64,000 bases of DNA. It comes from JBCBAP01 sp038532435. GTDB taxonomy: Bacteria; Pseudomonadota; Alphaproteobacteria; Rhodobacterales; Rhodobacteraceae. Below, piece after piece: positions 26,253 to 34,769 of the stretch; the first letter of the stretch is position 1; each line of letters opens with the position of its first letter. The notes under the pieces were generated by a model that did not search any database, was not told where the DNA came from, and saw only the letters and a list, made by a program, of their open reading frames with translations. A program made the translations under genes and the position numbers. Location: contig JBCBAP010000013.1 in NCBI GenBank assembly GCA_038532435.1, positions 11,732-75,731 of the forward strand, in the 5' to 3' direction.

Positions 26253-26828
26253 ATGTTTCTTCGTTCCACAGTCCTGGCCGCAGCGCTGATCACTGCCCCC
26301 TTCGCCGCAACGGCCTCCGCCTGGACGCTCGACAAGTCCCACGCCCACATCACGTTTTCCGTAAGCCATTTAGGATTCTCCGATACGCAGGGCGCGTTCC
26401 GCGAGTTCGAGGCGGATATCACCTTTGACCCCGAGGATATCGGCGCGACCGAGGTCAGCGTGACGATCGACGCATCCTCCGTCGACACATTCTGGGAGGC
26501 GCGGGATGCGCACATCCGCCGGGCGGACATGCTCGACGTGGAAAATCACCCGACGATCACCTTCGTCTCCACCGGTGTGGAGCAGACCGGCGACAACACC
26601 GCAGTCGTGACCGGCGACATGACCCTGCTCGGCGAGACCCGGGAAGTGACCTTTGACGCGGTGCTCAACAATCTGGGTCCGAACCCGTTCAACCCGGAAA
26701 AGACCATCGCCGGCTTCACCTTGAACGGGGAGATCGACCGGACCGAGTTCGGCATGGGCTTCGGCGCGCCAGCGATCGGAACCGTGATCCCCGTGACGAT
26801 CAATATCGAGATGTCGCCAGCGGGCTAA
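26253..26828 (+). CDS. yceI: YceI family periplasmic lipid-binding protein
   Basis: 191 residues with a cleavable signal (FLRSTVLAAALITAPFAATA, cut near ASA-W). The mature lipocalin-like barrel starts WTLDKSHAHITFSVSHLGF and contains GDMTLLGETREVTFD and DRTEFGMGFG, all YceI marks. Such proteins bind polyisoprenoids and are often made with a cytochrome b561, as here. A 9-bp stem-loop separates the two genes. Confidence 0.92.
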   Translation: MFLRSTVLAAALITAPFAATASAWTLDKSHAHITFSVSHLGFSDTQGAFREFEADITFDPEDIGATEVSVTIDASSVDTFWEARDAHIRRADMLDVENHPTITFVSTGVEQTGDNTAVVTGDMTLLGETREVTFDAVLNNLGPNPFNPEKTIAGFTLNGEIDRTEFGMGFGAPAIGTVIPVTINIEMSPAG

Positions 26829-26838
26829 GTTTGCCAGC

Positions 26839-26861
26839 GGGGCGCGTCATCCACGCGCCCC
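26839..26861 (+). other. Stem-loop between yceI and cytochrome b561
   Basis: A perfect 9-bp stem GGGGCGCGT / ACGCGCCCC with loop CATCC begins 10 bases after the yceI stop. No T-run follows, so it may stabilise the upstream mRNA end or attenuate rather than fully terminate. Confidence 0.5.
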
Positions 26862-26884
26862 ACCCCTGACAAGGAGTGCTCGAC

Positions 26885-27457
26885 ATGGCCGTGACGAATT
26901 CCGAGCGGAGCTGGGGCTGGGTCAGCCGCATCATCCACTGGGGCACCGCTGGCGTGCTGCTGTGGACCATGGGGCTCGGCATCTACATGACCAATGTGGT
27001 GACCGATCCGTTCGAGCAGTTTCCGCTGTTTCAGACCCACAAGAGCTGGGGCTTCACGGTCTTCATTCTGGCCCTGCTCCGGGTTGTCTGGCTCCTCTTT
27101 TCCCCCAAGCGTCCGGAACTGCCGGAAGGATCGCCCTGGTATGAGCGGCTTGGATCAAAGGCGAGCCACGCGCTTCTCTACCTCTTCATCTTCCTCATGC
27201 CCTTGTCCGGCTGGGTGATGTCGGCAGCCTCACCGCTCCAGGACCTCCTGGGCATCGAGAACATGGTGTTCGGACTTTTCGCGATGCCGGACCCCTGGGT
27301 GCCCGGAGTCGAGTGGGTCGAGAAGGCGGCGAAGCAGGTCCACTTCTTCAGCGGCCTCGCGCTGTTTGCGGTGTTGCTCTTGCATGTCGCGGCAGCTCTC
27401 AAGCACCACTTCATCAATCGCGACGATATCCTGAAACGGATGACCTACGGCCGCTGA
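26885..27457 (+). CDS. Cytochrome b561 family protein
   Basis: A 190-residue four-helix membrane b-type cytochrome (CybB-like). Heme-ligand histidines fit RIIHWGTAG, QTHKSWG and, in the last helix, LLHVAAALKHH. SGWVMSAAS is typical. AAGGAG lies 8 bases before the ATG at 26885. It moves electrons between quinone and periplasmic acceptors and probably works with YceI. Confidence 0.9.
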   Translation: MAVTNSERSWGWVSRIIHWGTAGVLLWTMGLGIYMTNVVTDPFEQFPLFQTHKSWGFTVFILALLRVVWLLFSPKRPELPEGSPWYERLGSKASHALLYLFIFLMPLSGWVMSAASPLQDLLGIENMVFGLFAMPDPWVPGVEWVEKAAKQVHFFSGLALFAVLLLHVAAALKHHFINRDDILKRMTYGR

Positions 27458-27461
27458 GGCG

Positions 27462-27728
27462 CTACCTGCCCTCGCCGAATTTGTTCGCGACAAGCGCGGA
27501 GAGGGCTTCCATCGCCTCGTTCTCCTGTGCGCCGGTCGCCTCAATCTCCATCTCCGTCCCCGGACCGGCAGCGAGCATGAGAAGGCCGAGCAGAGAATCG
27601 CCCGGTACGGTCTCCCCGTTCACGGTCACTTGCACCTTGGCGTCGAACTCCGCGACCATCGAGACGAATTTCGCAGATGCCCGGGCGTGAAGACCCCGTT
27701 CGTTGACAATCTGGACGGTGCTGATCAC
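27462..27728 (-). CDS. ptsH: HPr phosphocarrier protein (regulatory PTS)
   Basis: 88 residues with the phosphorylated His14 in ERGLHARASAKF and a serine in PGDSLLGL (S45) that corresponds to the HprK target. It relays phosphate to the EIIA-Man protein encoded next to it. In alphaproteobacteria without sugar PTS permeases this chain is regulatory. It ends 4 bp from the convergent cytochrome gene. Confidence 0.93.
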   Translation of the reverse strand: MISTVQIVNERGLHARASAKFVSMVAEFDAKVQVTVNGETVPGDSLLGLLMLAAGPGTEMEIEATGAQENEAMEALSALVANKFGEGR

Positions 27729-27734
27729 GGGCGC

Positions 27735-28136
27735 CTATTGCGCGGCGACGGGAACCGGGGGGCGGGTGTCAATGCAGCGCTTGCCTGCGCGCACCGCCTG
27801 CTCCACCGCCGCCTTGCGCCCCGCCCCGCGGGAGCGGAACAGCTGAACGAGAAGCGGCATGTTGACCCCATAGACGAGGTCCATATTACCGTCCTCGCAG
27901 GCCCGGCAGGCAAGGTTTGACGGGGTCGAGCCGAACAAGTCTGTGGCGAGCACCGTGCCCTCGCCCGTGTCGACGGCGCGGGCCGCCGCGCGGATCTCGT
28001 CATACTTGTCGTCAAGACCGTCCTCGGCACCGATCTGGATGGTTTGCACCTGATCCTGAGGCCCGAGCAGATGCTCGACCGCGGACAGGTATTCCTGCCC
28101 CAGCCCGCCATGTGCGACTATTACAATACCGATCAA
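27735..28136 (-). CDS. PTS EIIA component, mannose type
   Basis: 133 residues. The phosphorylatable His9 lies in VIVAHGGLGQEYL, and LATDLFGSTPSNLA is the second family block. No IIB/IIC genes are near, so it is a regulatory EIIA. It overlaps the rapZ stop by 4 bases and sits 6 bp before ptsH. Confidence 0.92.
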   Translation of the reverse strand: MIGIVIVAHGGLGQEYLSAVEHLLGPQDQVQTIQIGAEDGLDDKYDEIRAAARAVDTGEGTVLATDLFGSTPSNLACRACEDGNMDLVYGVNMPLLVQLFRSRGAGRKAAVEQAVRAGKRCIDTRPPVPVAAQ

Positions 28137-29071
28137 AGCGGTATCAGCCTCTCTGTCTTCGCCAGCGCGGATCTGCCGCCGCGTTCTAGCTCCCGGTGTC
28201 GAATAGACACCCGCCAGCCTTGCTCCGCAAGCCGTTTTGCAATGGTCTGCACCATATAGACCGAGCGGTGTCGCCCGCCAGTACAGCCCAGGCCCAGACT
28301 GAAATAGGCCTTTCCCTCCTCGCGATAGGCGGGCAGCAGGAACTCAACCAGACCGACGAGTTTATCGTGAAATTGGCTGTAGCGCGGGTCCTGCCGGATG
28401 TAGTCGCCGACCGCTCCGTCGCGGCCATCGAGGGGGCGCAGATCCGCGTCCCAATGCGGATTTCGCAGAAATCGGCAGTCCACCACCATGTCGAGCCCGC
28501 TTGGCGTGCCGCGTTTATAGGAAAACGATTCGATACTGACGGAGAGGCCGGTGCTCCCTTCGGGCCCGAACCAGTACGCGATCTGCGCTTTCAGATCGTG
28601 CGGAGACAGGTCAGACGTGTCGATCAGGACATCCGCACCGACCCGAAGCGGCAGCAGTAAATCGCTTTCCTGCGCGATCCCATCCTCGGGCGTGATGTCG
28701 TGGGCAAGGGGATGTTTCCGCCGGGTTTCTGAAAAGCGCCGCAGCAGCACTTCCGGCGCACAATCGAGAAACAGGAGGCTGGGATGGATGTCCGCCTGCT
28801 CATCCATCCAGTCGCGCACCTGCTGCAGGGACTTGGCGGAGAACCCCCGGGTGCGGACGTCCACGCCGATCGCGAGCGGTCGGTCGGTCGGGCCGCTGCT
28901 CAGAAGCGGCTTCATCAGCGCGAGCGGCAGGTTGTCGATCACCTCGTAGCCGAGATCCTCCAGCGCGCGGATCGACGTCGTGCGCCCCGCCCCAGATGGA
29001 CCCGTTACAAGCACGACATCCCTTTGCACATAGGGAAGGGTGTCGGGCTGATCGGTCATAGTGCGGCTCAT
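28133..29071 (-). CDS. rapZ: RapZ-type RNase adaptor / P-loop ATPase
   Basis: 312 residues. The N-terminal P-loop is LVTGPSGAGRTTSIRALEDL, in which the usual Walker A lysine is arginine (R30). The C-terminal domain has FSLGLGCTGGRHRSVYMVQ, the RNA/metabolite-binding block. In E. coli RapZ steers RNase E to a glucosamine-related sRNA; in alphaproteobacteria the role is less clear. ATG 29071 overlaps the hprK stop (ATGA); a second in-frame ATG is four codons later. Confidence 0.9.
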   Translation of the reverse strand: MSRTMTDQPDTLPYVQRDVVLVTGPSGAGRTTSIRALEDLGYEVIDNLPLALMKPLLSSGPTDRPLAIGVDVRTRGFSAKSLQQVRDWMDEQADIHPSLLFLDCAPEVLLRRFSETRRKHPLAHDITPEDGIAQESDLLLPLRVGADVLIDTSDLSPHDLKAQIAYWFGPEGSTGLSVSIESFSYKRGTPSGLDMVVDCRFLRNPHWDADLRPLDGRDGAVGDYIRQDPRYSQFHDKLVGLVEFLLPAYREEGKAYFSLGLGCTGGRHRSVYMVQTIAKRLAEQGWRVSIRHRELERGGRSALAKTERLIPL

Positions 29072-29508
29072 CGCTCCGAGGTGAAACTGTCTGGCAGCGT
29101 AGCGTTTCGGAGCAGTATGGCCAGCACGGGCGCAAGATCCGGCACATTCTGTCCGGAAATCAGGGGCAAAGTGTGGCCCAGGTGCGTCCACCATCTGGGC
29201 TCCGGCATGCGTGCATCGGGTGCCTGGTCCAGGGAGGCGACGCAGTGCAGCACGCCGTCTGCGCAGGGAATGCTCGACAGGATGCCGACACCGCGGGCCT
29301 CTACCCGACCCGCGAGAGGTGCCGGTGCCCGGGCGACAAGGCCCTTTTCCTCCACGGCAAGCTCCACGCGGTCATCAGCGACGAGGGTGCCTCCGAGCGC
29401 GATGAGCGACAGTGTCAGGCTGGATTTGCCGGCGCCGGATGCGCCGAGGATCAGAACGGCGCGGCTGTCGAACGCGACACAGCTTGCGTGCAGCGTCTCT
29501 CCACTCAC
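29068..29508 (-). CDS. hprK: HPr kinase/phosphorylase, short alphaproteobacterial form
   Basis: 146 residues, the catalytic domain only, as is usual in alphaproteobacteria. The P-loop is LGASGAGKSSL (21-31), followed by GGTLVADDRVEL and GRVEARGVGIL. It phosphorylates HPr on serine and links carbon/nitrogen status to the ChvG/ChvI system encoded directly upstream, with a 4-base overlap. Confidence 0.92.
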   Translation of the reverse strand: MSGETLHASCVAFDSRAVLILGASGAGKSSLTLSLIALGGTLVADDRVELAVEEKGLVARAPAPLAGRVEARGVGILSSIPCADGVLHCVASLDQAPDARMPEPRWWTHLGHTLPLISGQNVPDLAPVLAILLRNATLPDSFTSER

Positions 29509-31217
29509 CCCGGAAGCTCGACGATGAACCGGGCGCCGAGACGCGGCCCCTCGGTCTCACCGTCCGGCCGGATGTTCTCCGCCCAGATCGCCCCGCTGTG
29601 GGCGTCCACGATCTGCTGGGAGATCGCGAGGCCGAGGCCGGAGTTGTTGCCGAAATCCTGACCCGGACGTTCAGAGTAGAACCGCTTGAAGACATCGCCG
29701 AGATTGTCGTCCGGGATGCCCGGCCCGTTGTCATCGACGCGCACCCGGACCGTGTCCTCGTTCTTCCGTTCGATGAAGACAGACACCTCGCCGCCACCCT
29801 CCTCCGGCATGAAGGAGATGGCGTTGGTGATCAGGTTGACGAAGACCTGCGCAAGCCGTCCCTCGAGCCCGAGGAGCTGTACCGGTGCGGGCGCGTACCG
29901 GGCCGTCAGCACGCCCTTCCGCTTTTCCGCACCTTCGGTGTTGTACTCGATGATGTTGTCGAGAAGCTGCGTGAGGTCGAAGGGCTCCATCTCCTCCTTG
30001 ACCATCTGTGCATCGAGGCGGGAGGCGTTGGAGATGTCCGTCACAAGTCTGTCGAGCCGGGTGACATCGGACCGCATCACATCCAGCAGCATCTCCCGAT
30101 CTTCATCAGAGCGGGCGTACTGCATCGTCTCCATCGCCGAGCGGAGCGACGTGAGCGGGTTCTTGATCTCGTGGGCAACGTCGGCAGCGAAGGCCTCGTT
30201 CGCCTCGATCCGGTCGAAGAGCGCGCCGGTCATGGCGCGCATGGCGGTGGAAAGCTCTCCGATCTCGTCCGGGCGGCTGGTCAGATCGGGGATCTTGATC
30301 CTCTCCGGGTTCATCTTGCCAGACCCGGACGCCCCTCCCTTCTCCGCCGCATCCGCGAGTAGACGCAGCGGGCGGGCGATCGTGTTGGCCAGTGTGATCG
30401 AAAGCGCGACGGAGCTGATGAGCGCGAGCAGGAACACCAGGAGGATCTCCAGCCGCTGGCCGCTCACGATCGCATCGATGTCCCCGCCCCGGGTGGAGAC
30501 GAGCACCGCCCCGACGGTCTGATCGTCCGATCCCACGGGAAGGGAGATCGTCAGTATCGTCTCCCCCGCCCGGTTGCGGGAGACGATGCGGAAGGCCTGA
30601 CCCTGCAGCGCGTCGGCCACGTAGGCCTTCGCCGTGGCCTGGTCGATCCCCATGCCCGACCCGGCACGGGGGGTGACGACGTCCTGGATCCGCCGGAGAA
30701 CTTCCCCGAACATTCCGTTGGCCTCGCCCGCCTCCGGCAGACCGCGGGGCTCCATCCCGAGGAGCTGGTCCGTGTCCGCAAGCTGCACGCCGTCGGCATT
30801 GAACACCTCAATGCGTGCACCGGTCGGGCGGGCAAGGATCGACATGACATCCTGCACACGCTCCGGGCTCAGCCGGAACTCGGGCTCCAGATCCACCGCG
30901 AGCTCAGCCACGGACCGGGACACCATCTCCGCCTCCGTGATCAGAGACGTCTCCCGCTGGGAGATCAGGTTGTCCTCGAACTGGTTGAGAAACAGCACAC
31001 CCACCATGAGCAGGCCCATGGCCAGCAGGTTGAACGTGAAAATCTTGCGCGCGATCGGGGACTGTCGGCTCAGCCGGCGCTTGGAGATCTGGTGGTCCTG
31101 GGACGGCAGGACGACGGTAATGCCGCCCGCATCCTCGAACAGCGGTTCCTTGCGTCTGCGCCGGGTCTCTGCATCGGGGCCGGCGGTGGTCACGTCCGCC
31201 GGGTCAGACACGCTCAC
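29505..31217 (-). CDS. chvG: ChvG-type sensor histidine kinase
   Basis: 570 residues. The cytoplasmic N-terminus is followed by a span at about 60-78, a periplasmic sensor of about 175 residues, a second span at about 257-279, HAMP, and the HisKA domain with H349 in AADVAHEIKNPLTSLRS. The ATPase boxes NAISF, DNGPGIP and GLGLAISQQ follow. The family (ChvG/ExoS) senses acid and envelope stress. It overlaps chvI by 4 bases. Confidence 0.93.
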   Translation of the reverse strand: MSVSDPADVTTAGPDAETRRRRKEPLFEDAGGITVVLPSQDHQISKRRLSRQSPIARKIFTFNLLAMGLLMVGVLFLNQFEDNLISQRETSLITEAEMVSRSVAELAVDLEPEFRLSPERVQDVMSILARPTGARIEVFNADGVQLADTDQLLGMEPRGLPEAGEANGMFGEVLRRIQDVVTPRAGSGMGIDQATAKAYVADALQGQAFRIVSRNRAGETILTISLPVGSDDQTVGAVLVSTRGGDIDAIVSGQRLEILLVFLLALISSVALSITLANTIARPLRLLADAAEKGGASGSGKMNPERIKIPDLTSRPDEIGELSTAMRAMTGALFDRIEANEAFAADVAHEIKNPLTSLRSAMETMQYARSDEDREMLLDVMRSDVTRLDRLVTDISNASRLDAQMVKEEMEPFDLTQLLDNIIEYNTEGAEKRKGVLTARYAPAPVQLLGLEGRLAQVFVNLITNAISFMPEEGGGEVSVFIERKNEDTVRVRVDDNGPGIPDDNLGDVFKRFYSERPGQDFGNNSGLGLAISQQIVDAHSGAIWAENIRPDGETEGPRLGARFIVELPG

Positions 31218-31915
31218 ACCTCGGTGTAACGGTAGCCGACGCCGTAGAGCGTTTCGATGGATTTGAAGTCATCATCGATGCGCTTAAACTTCTTGCGCAC
31301 CCGCTTGATGTGACTGTCGATGGTCCGGTCATCCACATAAACCTGATCGTCATAGGCGGCGTCCATGAGCTGATCCCGGTTCTTAACGAAACCGGGCCGC
31401 TGGGCCAGCGCCTGCAGAATGAGGAACTCAGTGACGGTTAGCGAAACATTGTGGCCGTCCCATGTCACGGTGTGACGCTGGCTGTCCATCGTGAGCTTCC
31501 CTCGCGTCATCACCGCGTCGGGATCCGCCTCCGCGGAGGCAGGTGCGCGCCGGGCTTCCCAACGGCGCAGGACGGAGCGGATGCGCTCCACCAGCAGACG
31601 CTGGGAGAAGGGTTTGCGGATGTAGTCGTCCGCGCCCATCTTCAGGCCCAGAACCTCGTCGATCTCCTCATCCTTGGAGGTGAGGAAGATCACCGGCAGG
31701 TCGGTCTTCTGCCGCAACCTGCGCAGAAGCTCCATCCCGTCCATCCGGGGCATCTTGATGTCGAGCACCGCCAGATCGACCGGTGCAGACCCGAGTGCCT
31801 GCAGGGCGGAGGCGCCATCGGTGTAGGTGGTGACGTCAAATCCTTCCGCTTCCAACGTCATCCGAACGGACGTCAGAATGTTCCGGTCGTCATCAACGAG
31901 CGCTATCTTTGGCAT
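31214..31915 (-). CDS. chvI: ChvI-type response regulator (OmpR class)
   Basis: 233 residues. The receiver domain has D8-D10 (LVDDD), phosphoacceptor D52 in LDIKMPRMDG and the conserved lysine in IRKPF. The C-terminal winged helix ends SIETLYGVGYRYTEV. ATG 31915 (MPKIALVDDD) is preferred over a GTG five codons earlier. It is divergent from pckA, the conserved alphaproteobacterial arrangement. Confidence 0.93.
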   Translation of the reverse strand: MPKIALVDDDRNILTSVRMTLEAEGFDVTTYTDGASALQALGSAPVDLAVLDIKMPRMDGMELLRRLRQKTDLPVIFLTSKDEEIDEVLGLKMGADDYIRKPFSQRLLVERIRSVLRRWEARRAPASAEADPDAVMTRGKLTMDSQRHTVTWDGHNVSLTVTEFLILQALAQRPGFVKNRDQLMDAAYDDQVYVDDRTIDSHIKRVRKKFKRIDDDFKSIETLYGVGYRYTEV

Positions 31916-31972
31916 GCCTGTTCGCCCCACATTCGTAGACTTTTGCGGACCTTAGCTCGTGCTGCGGTTGCG

Positions 31973-31988
31973 GCGCAAGCTCTTGCGC
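31973..31988. repeat. Palindrome near the chvI promoter
   Basis: GCGCAAGCTCTTGCGC has perfect 7-bp arms around a 2-base centre, 58 bp upstream of the chvI start. Candidate operator or hairpin. Confidence 0.5.
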
Positions 31989-32048
31989 GCCGGCAGGTAG
32001 GGCATGTCCACTGCATTGCAACAGAATGTCGTTGCACACGACAACGTA

Positions 32049-32066
32049 TACGCAAAATTCTGCGTA
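32049..32066. promoter_or_regulatory. Operator-like palindrome in the pckA leader region
   Basis: TACGCAAAATTCTGCGTA pairs in 8 of 9 positions. It sits in an AT-rich stretch about 240 bp before the pckA start, a position and shape typical of a dimeric regulator site. The regulator is unknown. Confidence 0.5.
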
Positions 32067-32305
32067 ACAAAATTAGCAAATTGAGCCTCACTCTTGCCAA
32101 AAACTGCGCGGATATGACCCGGGTTCACATTGTGGACTCAGTATCGCTTCGTGTTATGAAGCAATCCTCACCGTCGGGTCGCATCCGACCTGCCCCGTGC
32201 AGTCCGGTCCAAGCGACGTTGGCCCATCGCCGCGATCCGATATGGTTGAAGCACGGGACAGGCGCCACGCCTCCTCTGTCCCTTCGTGTAGGAGTTCAGT
32301 CCAAG

Positions 32306-33910
32306 ATGGAGACTGGAACAGTCAATCCGGCGTTCAAACTCGAAGATTCCGGCATCAGCGGCGTTGCAAAGGCGCACTACAACCTGCAAGAGCCCGCGCT
32401 CATCCAGGCAGCGCTCGAGCGGAGTGAGGGAAACCTCGGCAATGGCGGCACGTTCCTCGTGTCCACCGGCAAGCACACCGGCCGCTCCCCCAAGGACAAG
32501 TTTGTCGTGCAGGAGCCCTCGGTTCTCGACAGCATCTGGTGGGACAACAATGCGCCCATGACGCCTGAGGCCTTTGACGCGCTCCACACCGACATGCTCG
32601 CCCACATGGAGGGCGGAGAGTACTTCGTCCAGGATCTGTTCGGCGGGGCGGATCCCGCCTACCGTCTGAATGTACGGCTGGTGACAGAGCTTGCGTGGCA
32701 CAATCTCTTCATCCGTCACCTGCTGCGCCGACCGGACGTGAGCGAGCTTGAGACGTTCATGCCCGAATTCACGGTCATCAACTGCCCGTCCTTCCAGGCT
32801 GATCCCGAAAAGCACGGCTGCCGGTCCGAGACGGTGATCGCGATCTCCTTCGAGCGGAAGCTGATCCTGATCGGTGGAACATCGTATGCGGGCGAAAACA
32901 AGAAATCCGTCTTCTCCATCCTAAACTACCTCCTGCCCGAAAAGGGCGTGATGCCGATGCACTGCTCCGCCAACCACGGCAAGGGCGACCCGCACGACGT
33001 TGCAGTCTTCTTCGGCCTGTCGGGCACCGGCAAGACCACGCTCTCCGCGGATCCGGAGCGGGTGCTGATCGGCGATGACGAACATGGCTGGTCCGACACC
33101 GGCACCTTCAACTTCGAAGGGGGCTGCTACGCAAAAACGATCGACCTGAGCCCGAAGGCGGAGCCGGAAATCTACGCGACCACGACGAAGTTCGGCACGG
33201 TCATCGAAAACATGGTGTACGACCCGTACACCAAGGAACTCGACTTCCAGGATGACAGCCTGACCGCCAACATGCGTTGCGCCTATCCGCTGCACTACAT
33301 CTCGAACGCATCGGAGACCGCGCGCGGCGGCATGCCCAAGAACGTGATCATGCTGACCTGCGACGCCTTTGGCGTGCTGCCGCCGATCGCACGGCTCACC
33401 CCGGCACAGGCCATGTACCACTTCCTGAGCGGCTTCACGTCGAAGGTCGCCGGAACCGAAAAGGGCGTGACCGAGCCGCAGCCCACCTTCTCCACCTGCT
33501 TCGGTGCCCCATTCATGCCGCGGCGGCCAGAGGTCTATGGAGCACTTCTGCGGGACAAGATCGCGCAGCACGGGGCGACCTGCTGGTTGGTCAACACCGG
33601 TTGGACCGGTGGCGCCCACGGCACCGGCTCGCGCATGCCAATCCGGGCGACCCGCGCGCTTCTGACCGCGGCTCTCGACGGCAGCCTCGCGAACGCGACA
33701 TTCCGGGAGGACGATAATTTCGGGTTCGAGGTTCCGGTAAGCGTGCCGAACGTGTCCGACGTGCTGCTGAACCCGCGCCGCACCTGGGACGACAAGCGCG
33801 CCTACGACGTTCAGGCGAAGAAGCTGGTGATGATGTTCGAAGCCAACTTCGCCGCCTACGAGGCCCATGTGGGCGATGACGTGAAAGCGGCAGCGCTCAA
33901 GGCTGCCTGA
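32306..33910 (+). CDS. pckA: ATP-dependent phosphoenolpyruvate carboxykinase
   Basis: 534 residues. It converts oxaloacetate plus ATP to PEP, the entry step of gluconeogenesis. Walker A is FFGLSGTGKTTLS (about 235-247), preceded by the kinase-1a block MPMHCSANHGK, and the metal site is LIGDDEHGW. ATG 32306 has TAGGAG 11 bases upstream; the much longer open frame upstream is antisense to chvI. Its position beside chvI suggests joint control of carbon flow. Confidence 0.96.
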   Translation: METGTVNPAFKLEDSGISGVAKAHYNLQEPALIQAALERSEGNLGNGGTFLVSTGKHTGRSPKDKFVVQEPSVLDSIWWDNNAPMTPEAFDALHTDMLAHMEGGEYFVQDLFGGADPAYRLNVRLVTELAWHNLFIRHLLRRPDVSELETFMPEFTVINCPSFQADPEKHGCRSETVIAISFERKLILIGGTSYAGENKKSVFSILNYLLPEKGVMPMHCSANHGKGDPHDVAVFFGLSGTGKTTLSADPERVLIGDDEHGWSDTGTFNFEGGCYAKTIDLSPKAEPEIYATTTKFGTVIENMVYDPYTKELDFQDDSLTANMRCAYPLHYISNASETARGGMPKNVIMLTCDAFGVLPPIARLTPAQAMYHFLSGFTSKVAGTEKGVTEPQPTFSTCFGAPFMPRRPEVYGALLRDKIAQHGATCWLVNTGWTGGAHGTGSRMPIRATRALLTAALDGSLANATFREDDNFGFEVPVSVPNVSDVLLNPRRTWDDKRAYDVQAKKLVMMFEANFAAYEAHVGDDVKAAALKAA

Positions 33911-34644
33911 TGGACGCGCCCGTCGCGGGCATCGATGGATGCAAAGGGGGCTGGCTCGCTGTGGCGTGCCAGCCCTTTGCATTCGCAGCGGCGGAGGCGG
34001 AGATCTTCGAGACGTTTCAGGCGGCCATGGACGCGCTACGCCACGCGCCAGTCGTCATCGTGGACATGCCCATCGGCCTTACGGACGATCCCCGCGCGGG
34101 GAGGGGCGTGGACCAGGACATGCGCCGCCTTCTGAATGCGCGGGTGCCGGTGGGCGATCCGAAGGCCGGATCCCGCGTCTTTTCCCCTCCCCCGCGCGGG
34201 GCAGTGGACGGCTTCCGCGCCGGTCAGGACTATTGGGCGATCAACGCGGCACTGCCGGAGGGAAAGAGGCTCTCGAAACAGGCCTTCAACATCACGGCCA
34301 AGATCGCCGAGGTCGATGACTGGATCGACATGGAGGCGCAGCGGCGCGTGCGGGAAGGGCATCCGGAGCTCGCTTTTGCCGAACTCACGGGGGCGACCCT
34401 GCCGCCCAAGAAATCCGCCGATGGTGCGGATGCGCGGGACGGGGCGCTCACCGCGCTCGACTTCGACCTGTCCGCGCTGCGCGCGGATCTTGGTCCCCGC
34501 ACGGGGCGCTGGCTCGAGGACGATCTCAAGGATGCCGCCGTGCTCGCGTGGGTCGCCTCGCGCTGCAAGACCGGCGACGCGCTGCGCCTGCCGCCAACGG
34601 TCGCAACCGATGCCCGCGGTTTGCGGGTCGAGGTGTGGTTCTAG
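33910..34644 (+). CDS. DUF429 protein
   Basis: 244 residues with the RNase H-like/DUF429 pattern: AGIDGCKGGWLAV at the start, VVIVDMPIGL, and SKQAFNITAKIAEVDDWI. It is probably cytoplasmic; the function is unknown, though a predicted nuclease fold fits the family. Its ATG shares one base with the pckA stop (TGATG). Confidence 0.85.
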   Translation: MDAPVAGIDGCKGGWLAVACQPFAFAAAEAEIFETFQAAMDALRHAPVVIVDMPIGLTDDPRAGRGVDQDMRRLLNARVPVGDPKAGSRVFSPPPRGAVDGFRAGQDYWAINAALPEGKRLSKQAFNITAKIAEVDDWIDMEAQRRVREGHPELAFAELTGATLPPKKSADGADARDGALTALDFDLSALRADLGPRTGRWLEDDLKDAAVLAWVASRCKTGDALRLPPTVATDARGLRVEVWF

Positions 34645-34769
34645 TCTGGCCCCTGTCGGCGCTATGAACGGCTAAGGTCAGGCCGCTTGGTAGCGTTCGA
34701 GTTGACCCCGCAGGGACGACTTGGTCGTGACGTAAGGGCGCACTTATGGGCTGGCCGAGTGTGGGCCGC

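Larger units (their letters stand above)
31916..32305. promoter_or_regulatory. Divergent chvI-pckA regulatory region (390 bp, no gene)
   Basis: No credible ORF. It is AT-richer than its flanks between about 32020 and 32110. It holds two strong palindromes (31973-31988 and 32049-32066, listed separately) and a possible hairpin GTCGG / CCGAC near 32175-32195. It must contain promoters for both directions; I cannot assign -10/-35 boxes with confidence. Confidence 0.6.

Noticed and set aside
31451..32305. N-terminal extension of pckA by 285 codons
   Set aside because: It is antisense to chvI and then crosses the regulatory region; PckA proteins start at METG-like sequence and the RBS is at 32291.
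34645..34769. Gene between DUF429 and the TauE/SafE permease
   Set aside because: 125 bp with no plausible ORF; the two genes converge and no clear terminator is visible either.
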